This document shows, one piece after another, positions 23,793-36,512 of a DNA stretch of 64,000 nucleotides. The notes beneath the pieces are model-generated. The model worked only from the letters and a program-made list of their open reading frames with translations, was not told the origin of the DNA and made no database searches. The stretch comes from Paramecium pentaurelia (taxonomy: Eukaryota; Ciliophora; Oligohymenophorea; Peniculida; Parameciidae), in assembly GCA_905183005.1 (NCBI GenBank), contig CAJJDO010000038.1, forward strand, positions 310,001-374,000. Reading direction: 5' to 3'. Position 1 is the first letter of the stretch, and every line of letters starts with the position of its first letter. The translations under genes were made by a program, and so were the position numbers.

Positions 23793-24793
23793 ATGAATAA
23801 TAGAATCTTTAGATTTTAAAATACAAATATTTTAGCATAAGCATTAACTAATAAGATTCATGAATTAGAATTTTAATCAAAAAAAGGAATTAAATATCCA
23901 TATGGAAATAATGAAGAATTGGTTGTGATTGGATAAATGATTTTAGAATTTTATTTCTCTGATTATTTGATTTAGAGAGGGTATTTTCTAGAAAATATAT
24001 AGATATCCAAACAAAGATTCCTCAATTAAAAAGCCAAGTGATCTTATTTTACTTAGATAAAGACTTCTTAATGAGAAAAACTTAGCAGAAATTGCTATCT
24101 AATATAATATTCATAATATTGTCCAAATAGGTAATCAAACAGCTTTAAAGTAAATATATGCATCATATATAAAGAAAAAATCCTAAAATTCTAACAGAAA
24201 CATTGAAAGCTATTTTGGCAGCATAATATTATGATTCTGGATTTGATTTAGAACATATAAGAGAAATAACTTAACCTATTTTTAAAGAACTTTTAGACAA
24301 GTAATCAAATATTATACAATTTAGAGGTTAGAATATTCCAATTGGTGAATTAAAATAAAATGCTAAATCATCATTCCTTGAATTCATCAACACATTTACA
24401 GATTTAATACCAAAAGTATCAGTTGAATGGAAAAAAGATGGAAATTCAGTTAATGTTTTTAAAGTATAATTAGAATTAGATTCGCTACTAAATATTTCTA
24501 AAACTGGAATTAATAAGAGATAAACAGAATAACTTGTATATCTTGAAGCTTTAAAGGAATTAAAATAGAAAACGACAAATTAATTAAATTTACCTTTGAA
24601 AACATAAATTCAAAAAAATATCTAAAAATAACAATCATCTGAATAAAGCACAATCATATATGAATTAGAAAGATCAATTATAAATGAGAGTCAATCTTTA
24701 CAATTTTCAGAGATTTATGAATTTAGTAATTCAGATTTTTAAGAATCATTAAGTGATAAAGTAGAAAATTTTCTTTAGAAATTAGCATTTTGA
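23793..24793 (+). CDS. RNase III-fold + dsRBD protein without catalytic residues (mL44-like)
   Basis: This gives 317 residues with introns of 22 and 25 nt. Residues 10-150 follow the RNase III fold. The signature helix reads YGNNEELVVIGQMILEFYFS where active enzymes have NERLEFLGD: the catalytic Glu is Val and the Asp is Gln. The second motif reads TETLKAILAAQYYDSGFD in place of ADALEALIGAIYLDGGFE, giving Glu for Asp and Lys for Glu. A dsRNA-binding-like domain follows (about 185-245), then a polar tail. Inactive RNase III plus dsRBD is the build of mitochondrial ribosomal protein mL44. The short basic N-terminus (MNNRIFRFQN) could suit mitochondrial import. Another RNA-binding role remains possible. 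Confidence 0.7.
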
Positions 24794-24832
24794 ATTATAT
24801 ATAGTTAAATGATTACTTTATAAATTAAATAA

Positions 24833-25813
24833 TCAATTAAAAAAAGGGTGATTAAGACAGTCTCTTAAATTAAATCTTTTTGAGTAATCTGATTATAACA
24901 TACCCTTTATTAGATCAATCACCTTTTTATTATAATTAGTTGGAGGAAATTCTATGTTTTTATCTTAAATCATTTTAGCTATTTTAATTTAATTAAGTTA
25001 TGAAGTTCCTCCTTAAATGTAAGGATGTTTTCCATATATAATTTCATAGAGAATAACTCCAAGACTCCAAACATCTATTTTCTCTAATTCTGGTATTTAC
25101 TCTCCAAGCAATTATTCATAGGACATATATTTCTATCTTAAATAATAAAATCATACTAGACTGCCCTTTCCTAAATAAAAATGATGAGTTAGACTTAATT
25201 CATCAGATGTAGTTTTTATTTCTGAAATTTAATCTTGGTTCATTTGAATTGACATTCCAAAATCAGTTATTTTAGGTATATTACCTATCATTAATATATT
25301 TTGTGGTTTCAAATCCAAATGACAGATACCATAATATTACTTATTATTTTATAATGGATTTGTCAATTCAAAATTAACCATGTGTTATAAAGCTTATAAT
25401 AATTGTTTTATTATTTTCTTAATATCTTCATCATTCAATTTATCTTAACATATTTAAAAGAAATATACTTTTTTATTGATATTCTAGAAGTGTGCAATCT
25501 CCTAATTCCATAAACATATAAATATTGTTTTTTGTTTCTTTGGCTTCATACATTTAAATGATATTTTTATGATTTAGAGATTTTTAGAAAACCACTTCTC
25601 TTTATATGCTCTTTTTAAATCCAATACTAATTAAATCAAAATACAATACCATTCAAATTGTTATTTTCCTTCAAAAAATTATTTCTAAATGATTTTTACA
25701 GCAACTGATGCATTATTATCAATTCTTTTGCCTAGAACTACTTCTCCAAATGCTCCTTTACCAAGCAATTTATCAAAATATAAATAATAATCCCCTACTT
25801 TTTTTTTTTCCAT
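24833..25813 (-). CDS. Ser/Thr kinase, HLD-type catalytic loop
   Basis: This gives about 302 residues with introns of 23, 25 and 24 nt. The glycine loop is LGKGAFGEVVLGKR, the lysine VAVKII, the catalytic loop CHLDLKPQNIL (Arg replaced by Leu, as in MLCK/DAPK-type kinases), then ITDFGMSI and KIDVWSLGVILYE. It is essentially only a catalytic domain and should be active. The convergent RNase III-like gene ends 39 bp away. Confidence 0.85.
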
Positions 25814-25921
25814 TTATTCTTTATAAATAATAATTACCCTTTGAATTATATATAAAAATGATCAAAAGAAATTATAAACTCATCAAATATATAATAAGAA
25901 TAACAAAAAAATATTAATAAT

Positions 25922-27363
25922 TCATTTTTTAGTATAAAAACTTGAATTTAGATTACCCATAGTTTATTATTATTTTTTATGTCCTTTTATAGAAATGTCA
26001 TCAGATTTTTTAGTAATATCAATTGATTACTTTTTATTTTTATGACTATGAGAAGATATACTATGTGGAGTTTTATTTTCATTATGTGTTTCTTCAGTAC
26101 TAAGTTAAAAATACTTGAAAATCACAAGTTTCTTGATTAATTTTTCAATTTATTAATTGTTATTATCAATCTCTTAGATTACAATTTTACATACTTTAGC
26201 AGTCATTCTATTATTAGGATCATTTTCTAACATATAAGGTAATAAAATAAATAATTATTCCATTTTTGTAGTATGAATTTCAGGATGTTAATAATTTTTT
26301 CTTAATTCATAAATACCCTCTTTATTTTCTTAAAAGATATTTTTTTGTTTATGAAAGAGATTTTCTCCAGTTAATCTAAATATTAAATAATTTAGATTAC
26401 AATTTATAAAGTACACATCCTAAACTATAGACATCAGCTCTATCATCATATAATTTATCTTTATTAAAATTAATAATTTCTGGTGCTATATAGCCAGGAG
26501 TACCAGAAGTTGGAAATATTAATTAATTTTTAATTTTTCTTGCTAATCCAAAATCAATTAATTTAATTGGATCTGACTTCATTATATTATGAGGATTAAT
26601 ATCTCTGTGCATTATTCCTCTTTCTGATATGTATATTAGAGCATCGAGAATTTAAAGCATAATTTTAATAGTTTCAGCTACACTTAATCCATATGGTCGA
26701 GATTGTAATTCAGTACTTAAAGCTCTGCCTTCAATAAATTCTGTAACAATATAATAATATGATTCATCAGTATAGACCTCCTTTAATTTTAAGATGTTTG
26801 GATGTTAAAGAGATTGTAATAATGAGAGTTCATGTATTAATTGAGGCTAATGTAATGGAAGATATAATTACAATTCCTCCTTCATGAGATGCTAATTTCA
26901 TTTTTTCACATTTTTTAACTGCAAAATATTCTCCAGCATTAGAGACACATCTATAGACCTAAATTGAAATATATAATTAATATACTTCTCCTGACATTCC
27001 ATTACCTACTAGCATTTAAATTTAATAAAATTCATTGATTGAAGTATAAAATACTCTTCCAGCAATCATTTCTTTCAAAAGTTGTAATTTTGGAGCATAA
27101 AAAGGTTTAACTGTATTTTTATATGTAAATGAAAATGCTAGTATTTTGTTGTCTTGTACAATCCAATTGATTGTAGTAGTCAAATTTAATTTAATTGTGT
27201 ATTTTGGTTATCTTAAAGTATTCTAGAGTTATCAAATGGAGTATACATCAGTCATGACGATTTCATCTTGAAATAAGTAAAGTTAATAAAACTTATCAGA
27301 GAAGAAATGCTTTCTTGCGACTTAAACCGTAAAAAGAGCATTGTCGTATTAATAACTATTCAT
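25922..27363 (-). CDS. Ser/Thr kinase with N-terminal PH-like region
   Basis: This gives 446 residues with introns of 24, 27, 25 and 25 nt. The first 105 residues, rich in beta strands (YTIKLNLTTTINWIVQDNK), resemble the PH-like leader seen in many ciliate kinases; this is inference. The kinase domain has VGNGMSGEVYRC, FAVKKCEKMK, MHRDINPHNIM (the loop Lys is replaced by Asn), LIDFGLARK and GYIAPEII. Loss of the HRDxK lysine may lower activity. The C-terminal 80 residues are Ser/Lys/His-rich and probably disordered. Confidence 0.85.
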
Positions 27364-27431
27364 TATTTTATTAAATAAAACGTATATGAAATATATAATA
27401 TAATTACATATCCTTTTCTAATCCTATAATG

Positions 27432-30057
27432 TCAATTATGATTATTTTCTGATAACATTTTGTTATAAGAAAATCCAATGAACAAATACCCATCAGCTTT
27501 ATAAAATTTACTCTAAAATTCAACCCTTTAATAAATGAAACTAATTAATACCAATGTAATCTTAATGCATGTAAAAAACATTCCATTACATCCATCATCA
27601 TCAACACTCCAAATGTTAATAATGCAAATACAATATAAAAGTATCCACTCATTAATCCACCTACAATACCACCCATATCTAATTTTCCTGCAATACACAT
27701 ATCGTAAAATACTTCTGCTAATTATCCATGAGCTAAAGATAATGCCCATAAACGAAGATATGATGCAGTATTACTAATACCTCCCAATACAAATTCAATA
27801 GTTTCTATCATCTAATGTACCCATATTTCCCCTGAATCGTGTTCCTACTCAGAAGATTCTAAACTCCTATTAGATGCAGCATTTTATAATTCCTTTCTAA
27901 ATTATTAAGGATCAATCTCAAGTTCAGATCCTTGTTTTTCAGAAATCAATTTTTAATATTATGGATCATTAATTTATACTTTATGTTTCTTATGACCTGA
28001 ACCTAAAATTAAAGGTTTTGGAAACAACATCCATGGAATACTAACTACTGCAATTATTGTTAATAATTGTGTAATAGATAATTATAAAGAAGCATTATTT
28101 AGAAATATAGGAGTAACAGCTTCATCCATAGGTTTTAGTACTTGATTAATCATTGTTTCAATAATACTAGGATCTTTTCCATTTGGATATACAGTCAACC
28201 ATTTCATAATTATAAGGAAATCCATCCAACCAAATGTGCAAGCCATAAATAATAATTAAGGAATGAATTCACAAAAGAAATCTAAATAATTTCTAAAATA
28301 TAAAGTATTAACTCCTTTCATTAAAATTCCAAATAACATATGAGTAACTCCTAATATTACAGATAATTTCATTTTGTATGAATTCATAAAATTTAGACTT
28401 GATCCAGATGCCAACCAAACGGGATCAATACCAAATGGATATACACAATTTTATTCCCTTTCCCATTCATCATTTTTAGGATAATAACAACTGCCAAATA
28501 GATTTAGAGATATTGAGAGATAATCATTATAAATTAATCCATTATAAAATGCAAATAATCCCATAAGAGTTAATAGATATCTAAATGGAATCATAGCATT
28601 AAACATAGAATCTGTTTATTTCTTTAATTATTATTTCCAGAATATAACATACAATCCACATAAGAATAATAAGAAACCATGAGCAATATCTGCAAACATT
28701 ACACCAAATAGAAATGGAAATGTAATTACTGTAAATAAACCAGGATTAACTTCTTAATATCTTGGTACTCCATATGTATTTACAATTTCTTAAAAAGGCA
28801 TAGTTACTTCATTAAGATTAAAATAAGTAGGTGCTAATTCTCCTTGTTTTGGTTTAATCTCTTAAATTTATCCAGTTGGAAATCTTTCTATACTATTCTA
28901 CATAGCATTTCTTAATTTATCTTCTACTAAAGTTTCAAGTCCTTCAGGTAACCAAAAGTTTCCAGTAAATATTGAACCTTACATTGTTAAGTAATTTAAA
29001 TTAACATAGAGATATTTCTCTTTTAAAACATATAATCTTAATTATTCAAAATAAGAGCAATTACATCCATTCTTCTCTTTAACTAATTCATCTAAAGTAA
29101 CTTCTAATTATTTTTTGGTCATTTATATTAAATGTTATGCCTCATTTATCTGAATAGATAATTCTCTTAATTTATTATCCATAGTTTCTTATGAATTTGG
29201 ATATTCAATTCTGTTTTTTGAAAATGAATCGCAAACTTTTAGTAATTTCTATTTTAAAGTACTCTAATCATTCATTCCAGGATAAACAACAACATATAAA
29301 CATCTAGGTTATGATGCCTTTTTTAAAGAAGAACAATTACTCTATTAAGATCAATTGATGTTTTTATTTAAAGGTGTTATTTTTCAGGCAAAAGATCCAC
29401 AATATTAACCCATGCATTACCTTTTGTAATTCTAAACATTATTCTTTTAAATCTTGTTTCATCTTCTTTATCAATAACACCAATTAATTATCCAAATTTT
29501 AATTATTAATAATCATTTACATTATGAGGAGTTGATCTAAGTTATACATTACAATTTACTATGAAAACATTGATTTTCCTAAAATTTCTTTTGCTTTTTC
29601 TAATACTAATTTTTATTCTGTAATTGAATCTACTCTATCTAATAAATTCTACAAATTATTTGACATTTCTTAAATATTATTTTTTTTCTTCTCAATTTCT
29701 TATTCTAATTCATCAAATAATGTATGTCCAGGTTTTTACCTTGAATTCTATATATCTCTAAAATAATCAAGTAATTTTTGAGTATCTTCACAATATATTA
29801 GTTTTTTTTTGAATTGTTTAAGAAGTGCATCAAGTCCATTTAATTTGAATAATGATTCATCACATCTATAAAAATAGATATTTTGAATACCTTTTAACAT
29901 AATTAGCAAATGGTCTATTCATCATTGGTAATAAAGGATCATAATCTATCATATGTAACTATCCTAATCTTCCCAATTGATCCATAACTACCCAAGCACT
30001 CTCTCTTGGAATAACTAAACTATATAATTTCATCTATTTGGATCTAAAGAAACTCAT
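27432..30057 (-). CDS. V-type H+-ATPase subunit a
   Basis: This is a multi-intron gene of roughly 800 residues. The N-terminal cytosolic half starts MSFFRSKQMKLYSLVIPRES, typical of subunit a. The C-terminal half has about eight membrane spans, including the essential-arginine helix ISNTASYLRLWALSLAHGQL. The tail ALRLHWVEFQSKFYKADGY is the family signature, with a 26-nt intron inside LHW-VEF. Subunit a forms the proton half-channels next to the proteolipid ring and directs the pump to particular membranes. Paramecium is known for many subunit-a isoforms. Confidence 0.93.
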
Positions 30058-30103
30058 ATTAATATTAAATTTATGGAATGTATAATTTCATTAATATACT
30101 CTA

Positions 30104-31278
30104 TCAATCATCATCGTCGTCATCTTTTTTAATTTGCATCTTAGAAATTTATTCTTACAGCTTCATTTCATCTTCCTCTGATGCAGGTACTTCTTTCTAA
30201 ATTACAATTTCTGTAGTTTTCATAGATTCGACTGCCTTCAAAATTTCTTCTGTATATCCTCCTGGAATCTCAATATTAATAGGTGGCCTAACGATATGCA
30301 TTTGAAATCTAACCAAAATTTTGTTAGGTTTGGAGATGTACCTCCAAATTATTCTTCTAATTGATTAGCAGCAATTCTCTCTGTAATTTTAACATATTCA
30401 TTAGGTTTAAGCATTTAAACTTTTTCCATAGTATCAGCATCAGCCACAGCTATTCTATAAATTCAAATGATATACCAGAAACCATCTTCCATGAAAAACT
30501 TAATGAACTAGATGGATTTAATAAATAAAGTTTATCTAAACAACCACAGAAATTGACCTGCATAGTTTTAGTTGCTATTTGAATAGCCTAAGATGTGGAT
30601 ATATATGTTATACTTTGAAAGGGAATTTAGAAAGTCCAAGTTTCTTAGTATCCATTATGAAAACCCAATTCTCTATTTTTCCAGGAACAAAACAATTCTT
30701 TTTGATTATACCAAAGTAATAGCTCAATGCATTTATATATACTTCTTCATTGAACTTTTGATTAATTCAATTTGATACTTGCTTTAAATTCACTAATTCA
30801 AGATTCATAATTATAATAGGTCTTTGTTGTTTGTCTCTACCGTAAGTGTAAACTATTCCTTTTTATAAAAATGCAATGTTCATATCAGTAGGTTAGAAAT
30901 TATTTGGGATAGCTCTCCAAGCCAAATGGGATTGTAATACTTTTAAGTAATTCTTGTCCTTAAATTTACCACAATACACCATCTTCAAAGTATCACTATC
31001 AGTCCAACTAATAGATTAATATAGAATATTTACTTTTATGGTAAGACAATCTTATTTTTAGTCACAATTTTCATAAAATCAGCCATCTTTTCCTTTTCAT
31101 AAGCATCATATGGCACATTCTCCCAAATTCTTCTTTGACTCTTAGATCGCTCTTTTCTTTTAATATATTACGCTTTTATAGTTATACAATTTCAAATACC
31201 ATCGTGAACAATAGCATCAACTAAATTTTGGGTTGGTCTCAGATAATCAAAATTCAACACCACCTATTATTATTGCAT
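30104..31278 (-). CDS. CRAL-TRIO (Sec14-like) lipid-binding protein
   Basis: This gives 339 residues with six introns of 24-27 nt. A helical CRAL-TRIO-N region (1-100; SHLAWRAIPNNF) leads into the lipid-binding lobe: KGIVYTYGRDKQQRPIIIMN, then WVFIMDTKKLGL, and MQVNFCGCLDKLYLLNPSSS matching the NYPERL-type segment. The Sec14-like end QFGGTSPNLTKFWPP follows. An acidic tail of about 60 residues ends in six Asp. It probably shuttles phosphoinositide or another lipid. The V-ATPase a gene starts 46 bp downstream on the same strand. Confidence 0.85.
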
Positions 31279-31577
31279 GGAATTAATTTTATTTAAATAG
31301 GTTATTTTTTAATTCCACCATATATCCATAAATTATTTTCTTAGCTTACATTTAAGTATTAGACTTAATTAATCATATCTCAATTGAAAATTATCAAAAC
31401 TTCATTTTAATACTATACTCTTCTTATTTTAGTGGAATTCAATTATTAATTACATAAACAATAATAGATATTATACAAATCACATTATTAATATGAATGT
31501 TGTACAAATATTGATAATATTATTTAAAACAAATAATAATATTATTATATAAATCATAAATTAAATATTTAAATTTA
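31279..31577. promoter_or_regulatory. divergent intergenic region
   Basis: This is 299 bp between the starts of the Sec14-like gene and the zinc-finger membrane protein gene. It must contain both promoters; no specific motif was identified. Confidence 0.4.
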
Positions 31578-32312
31578 ATGGAAAATCCTTTATTAGATTC
31601 AAATATAATTGATAAAAATAACAGAGATTATGTTCTCTTCGCTAAGGTTTCAAAAAATGATGAAACTCTTAGAATCTTGATTGAAGAGATGCAATTAAAG
31701 ATTAAATTTACTTCAGATAATAAAACATATTTGAAATGTTAGACTTGTGAACTTCTATATGTTTTATAATATCACAATAATCTCCAAATGTCTATATTCT
31801 ACAAAAAGCACTAAAAAAATCAAAAAGACAATAGCTCAAATAATTGTTAATAATGTTAATAATTCATAAACGGAGAATGTTTCAAAAAATGTTACAAATG
31901 CAATTCCAAATAAATAATATGTATTTAAAATGAGCAATAAAGATTATAATGTCAAATTTGTTTTTCTGAATTATGCAAAAATTGTGATTCAAACTTAGAA
32001 ATTTTTTAATAATTTCCAGATACATGTACATAGAAGAATGTAACTAATTGTTAAAGATACTTTTATGTCATAACAATGATTATAATGTCATTCATCTTTT
32101 TGCCAATATTCATGGTCCTAAATTTTTAGAAATACAAATTCTAATGTTAATTTCTGTAATTTCATTAGTATATACTCACAAAATATAAACCAGTTATCAT
32201 TTTATTCTTTTACTAAGTATTCCTTATCGTATACCTAGTAAAAGTGTTTATGATATTAATAAATTTTGTAGTAGATAAAAATAAAGAGAGAATACATTAT
32301 TACTTTGGTTGA
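31578..32312 (+). CDS. Cys-rich zinc-binding protein with two C-terminal TM segments
   Basis: This is a single-exon frame of 244 residues. A polar N-terminus (1-50) precedes a Cys cluster of paired-Cys knuckles (LKCQTCELL; NNCQQCQQF; ECFKKCYKCN; LQCQICFSELCKNCDSN), resembling an in-between-RING/treble-clef array. Two hydrophobic stretches follow (VITMIIMSFIFLPIFMVLN and PVIILFFYQVFLIVYLVKVF). RBR-type E3 ligases with C-terminal membrane anchors have this layout, but no complete RING was recognised. Confidence 0.65.
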
Positions 32313-32692
32313 ACTTATAATTTATATATTTATAAATAAATAAATTATTAATAAATAAAGATATTATTTAATTTATTTTACAAGATTCAATTTGTTAAAT
32401 CATAAATCTATCATTATATTTAAAAAGAGAATTGTATTTATATACATATCTTAAATAAAATGAACATAACAATAAGAAATATTGAAATGCGACTTTATAT
32501 ATATTCTATAATTATTATATCTTTTTTAATTTAAGGATATCTGTTAGGGAAACATTTTTAAAAACAAGTTAAACTCTATATTTAGTTAAGTACAATTATA
32601 ATCTTAATTCTTAATAGCTATTATTAGATTAATTTAAATCAATCGAATCAGTTATTTATACAATATTTATTGTTCTTAATAGATGTAAATAA

Positions 32693-34027
32693 TCATAATC
32701 CACCTTTGAACTTATTGATTGGATATTGATCTTTATATTTAGTCAAATGTTCTCTTAATTAAGTATATTAATCTTATAAATGAGGTAAAACTTCATCATA
32801 AACATCAGTGAATAAATCTTAAATTGATGGTGATTATTCTATTGTAATAATAAATAAATAAAATACATTCAGATCCATTTTTTAATGCTGCAATCACTCT
32901 ATTTCTAACATCTTTTCTAATTTAATTATCATGTTCATCATTAAATTATCTAAGTCCTTACTTTTTCAAGAATAATCCTAATCTATTAATTGGATTGTTT
33001 CCTGATTTCCATGAATCAATTTCTTCTTATGATCTATATAATACAGAATGATCTGATGTTGAATGATCACCAATCTATATATATATATATATATAATAAT
33101 TACTCTATAAGTAATAAATTCAATAAAGAATGGTTCTTTATTTTTTATAATTTCTTCTCTTGCATATTTGACTCCATTATAAACAGCCAATAGATCATTA
33201 CCATCAATTTTCAATGTTCTCATTCCATAAGCTGGTGCTTTTCCAGCTATTGTATCACCTCTAAATTGATCATCTGTAGGTGTACTGATGGCATAATGAT
33301 TGTTTCTGCATAAAAATAATGTTTAGCATTTTAAAGTTTAAGCAAAATTCATTGCAGAATGAAAATCTCCTTCAGAAGCTGCCCCTTCTCCAAACCAAGT
33401 AGCTGCAATCTTATTTTCACCATTGACTCTAAATCCATATCCTGCCCCACTTGCTTATGGTACTTATGTAGCTATAGTACGTCAATTAATAATATTTTAC
33501 TTAAAGGTGATGACACAGTGACTATGTTCAAATCTTTGCTTCCATAATGAACAGGCATTTATCTACCTTTTCCACCATCTAAATGATTTCCTATACATTG
33601 ATTTACAATTTATTCAATTGTGAATCCTCTCCACATAAAACTACCTTGTTCTCTATATTATGGAAATATGAAATCTTATGGTTAGAGTGCAGCTGTAGTA
33701 CCAACAGTTGTAGCTGTCTCACCAAATGATGTCATATAAAATGAGATTTTTCCTTATCTTTAAGACATGTAAAGAATGTTGTCCATCTCTTCTATCTAAA
33801 AACATCAAAATAAACATCTTTACAGATATCATTAAATCAAATATTTGATTGAGTGTCTCTTTTGGAATATTATTGTATTCCTTAGCAATAAGATTACCTT
33901 CCAAATCAATTACTCTAAACTATTTTATTGGCTCAAAGTTTTTAATTGGATTTATTTGATAAACATATTAAGATGGCACTTCCTTGAAGGCTTTGCTTAT
34001 TTTTGAGAATCTCATAAAGTGCTTCAT
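32693..34027 (-). CDS. BCKDHA: branched-chain 2-oxoacid dehydrogenase E1 alpha subunit
   Basis: This gives 406 residues with introns of 28, 29, 29 and 28 nt. The basic N-terminus (MKHFMRFSKISKAF) suits mitochondrial import. Family motifs run in order: GKISFYMTSFGETATTVGT, FPQYREQGSFMWRG, GRQMPVHYGSKDLNIVTVSS, the thiamine-diphosphate motif WFGEGAASEGDFH...CRNN, and the phosphorylation-loop region TYRIGDHSTSDHSVLYRS. With E1 beta and E2 it decarboxylates keto acids from Leu, Ile and Val. The length is close to the family norm. Confidence 0.95.
33075..33103 (-). repeat. AT microsatellite forming a 29-nt intron of BCKDHA
   Basis: The intron between codons for TYR and IGDHST is GTAATT followed by an almost pure TA run and a terminal TAG. 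Removing exactly these bases restores the highly conserved TYRIGDHSTSD loop. Confidence 0.85.
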
Positions 34028-34798
34028 TAAACACAGATATTAATATAAAATCAATTATTTATATTTCCAGATAAAAGATTCTCTCTATCAATTCTGTTTC
34101 ATAAATAAATTGTAAATACAGAATTTACTTTTACTACCTATATCTAATTATATTTAAATTGTAAATATAATCATTCTATTTCATTCTCAAACATAGAATA
34201 TAATAATTCAACATTAACTAAGTGAATCTTTATTAATTACTTCAAAAAACTATAATAATATAAAAATTATGATACTATTCATTAAAGCCATACTAAATAT
34301 ACCTACTTTATAATTTTAATTTATGTTTTAAAAATCAGCATTTTTATAATAGAGTTTTAATTTAGATTAGTAATAGTTGTTGAAACATTCATTTTAATTT
34401 ATATCTAACATATTTTATAAGTTTTAATTAAATGAATATTTATTTATAGGATTAAATAAATAAAAATTAAAAAAACAAGATTCATACAAAAAATAGATTT
34501 GAGTTATGTAATCAATGATATTTATCTTTAAAATTTTTAGCTTAATAAATTTGAAAAAGATAGAAAGACTTTTTTTATTTATTTTTATCATTTAAATTAA
34601 GCTAGAATATAATATTAAATTAAATTGAATAATAAAAATTAAATTAAATTAAGTTAATATTTACTAACTTCTATTGATTATTAACATAATCTTTTAATAA
34701 TAATAGTAATAAGTTTATGTTTATTTAAATTCTTAAAATATAAAACTTGAAATATAATTTAGATATTTAAATTAATTTTATACTATATATATATATAT
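34028..34798. other. intergenic, no gene seen
   Basis: This is about 770 bp between two minus-strand genes, very AT-rich with an AT run just before 34799. No protein-like frame was found. It should include the BCKDHA promoter. Confidence 0.5.
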
Positions 34799-36347
34799 TC
34801 ATTAAACGTTTGAAGCATACTGCATATCCTTTTACAATGTTAAATTTTGCAATGTCTTAGCATACTCTTAATACTCTGGTGCTTTATATTTATTAGTGCA
34901 TAAATTGATAATTTATTATTTGACTCTATTTTTAGAATCGAAGATCTCCTTGTTTTGAGAAATTTTGGAAAAATACACTAATAATGATTGATTTGCAATA
35001 ATATTAGTAAAGATTTCATCCCATTCTAACAAATCTAAAGAATAAAAATACTATTTACTCATAGTTAATTCTAATATGGTTTTTTCTACTTCCCCAAAAG
35101 GTGTATTCAATTATTTTATTAGATAAACTGTAGCTTCACTAACTGAATCATTTGAGTGAAATTAACTTAATGTTTTAGAAACATTTCCAAATAAAGAATA
35201 TATCCATAGAATCTTACCAGGTGGCTTAGGCGTAGTTGAATCTATAACAAAGAAGCTAACATAACAATTTATGGCTTTTAGTTTAATTACATCTTTTGTT
35301 GAATACAAATATTGGACTATTTTATAAATTAAATAAATTACAAAATAACACTAAAAAGTCAGTATTCTTAATAATAGCATTGAATCCTTCAGTAAATTTA
35401 ACAAAACTTGATATAATTTCAATGGCTCCTTCTATTTATTCACTTGAATTAGTAGATAACCATTATGATAATAATTTAATTAAGTTTTTTTCTAGAATTG
35501 GAGTAAATTTAATGACTCTTTAACTTAGCATTCTGGCTACTAATAAAACTTCATATTTTTAAGTATAAAAGTCATCATTATTAGTGAATGCTGAATTAAG
35601 GATGTTTTTAAAAAATGATTGATTTACCATTTATTCCGAATTCCATTTTGAATTACCCATATCAGCAATTAATTCAATCATATTCAATTTAACCAAAATA
35701 TCATCAGTATTGTAAAGTTTAAATACAATTTTAAATTAATTTATGTAAGGTTATTAGATGGATTAATCTAAGTTAGTTATATATATTAATATTTCAACAA
35801 ATCTCAGTTAGATCACTTCATTTTTATTATTCAATCCTTAGGTTATGTAAGTAACAAAAAGATCACTACTTAATAAGATTTTTAAAGATTCATCTACAAA
35901 TTTGAACAATTTTTTAATGACTCTCAAAGCCTTTAAACCAACTTCTGATTCTGGATCAGAAAGTTAAAAAAATATAACTTAAAGTACTAAATTAAGTAAT
36001 GGTGATTTTTCTTATACTAATTTAGAAATCAATTATCCAAATTCAAAATCATTATTTTCTATACATTCTGATAGTAATGATCTAACTTTTTTATTTTAAT
36101 GAGTAAGCAAAGTTTAAACAAATTCAAATGAGTTTTCTCTTAATAAAAGTTCTTTATAGATATCAGAATCTTAAAAGAGAGCATCTAAATAAGCAATAGT
36201 CTTATTTAATTAATCTTTGTTTTATTATGTTTATTTTAGAAGTTCTAATAAATCAGAAATTTGATGGGTTTGATAAAGTTCTTTAAGTTTTGAGGTGGGA
36301 AATCCAACTTTACTTAATTCTTCAATCTTAGAGTATAATTGATCCAT
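34799..36347 (-). CDS. ARM/HEAT-repeat protein, PSMD5-like
   Basis: This gives 507 residues with one intron (25 nt, starting GTC, less typical). The whole length is helical repeat (IAYLDALFQDSDIYKELLLR; ISKLVQEKSPLLNLVLQVIF; VGLKALRVIKKLFKF; VKLNMIELIADMG). Size, repeat style and the segment NCYVSFFVIDSTTP resemble the 26S proteasome assembly chaperone PSMD5/S5b, which holds the Rpt1-Rpt2-Rpn1 module. The assignment is by overall resemblance; another HEAT protein is possible. Confidence 0.6.
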
Positions 36348-36512
36348 TTAATTGTAAAAAATTTAAATAAATTAATACTAATGTAAAAAATATAAGTATA
36401 AGAAATATATATATATTTTAATAATATTATTTAAACTATGATATACATAATGTAATTTATGGACTGGAAAGATATTTTAATTTTTAAATATATTTTTATT
36501 TTTTAAATATTA

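Noticed and set aside
32460..32729. 89-codon hydrophobic plus-strand frame
   Set aside because: It overlaps the 3' end of BCKDHA, has no recognisable domain, and its length is unremarkable with TGA as the only stop.
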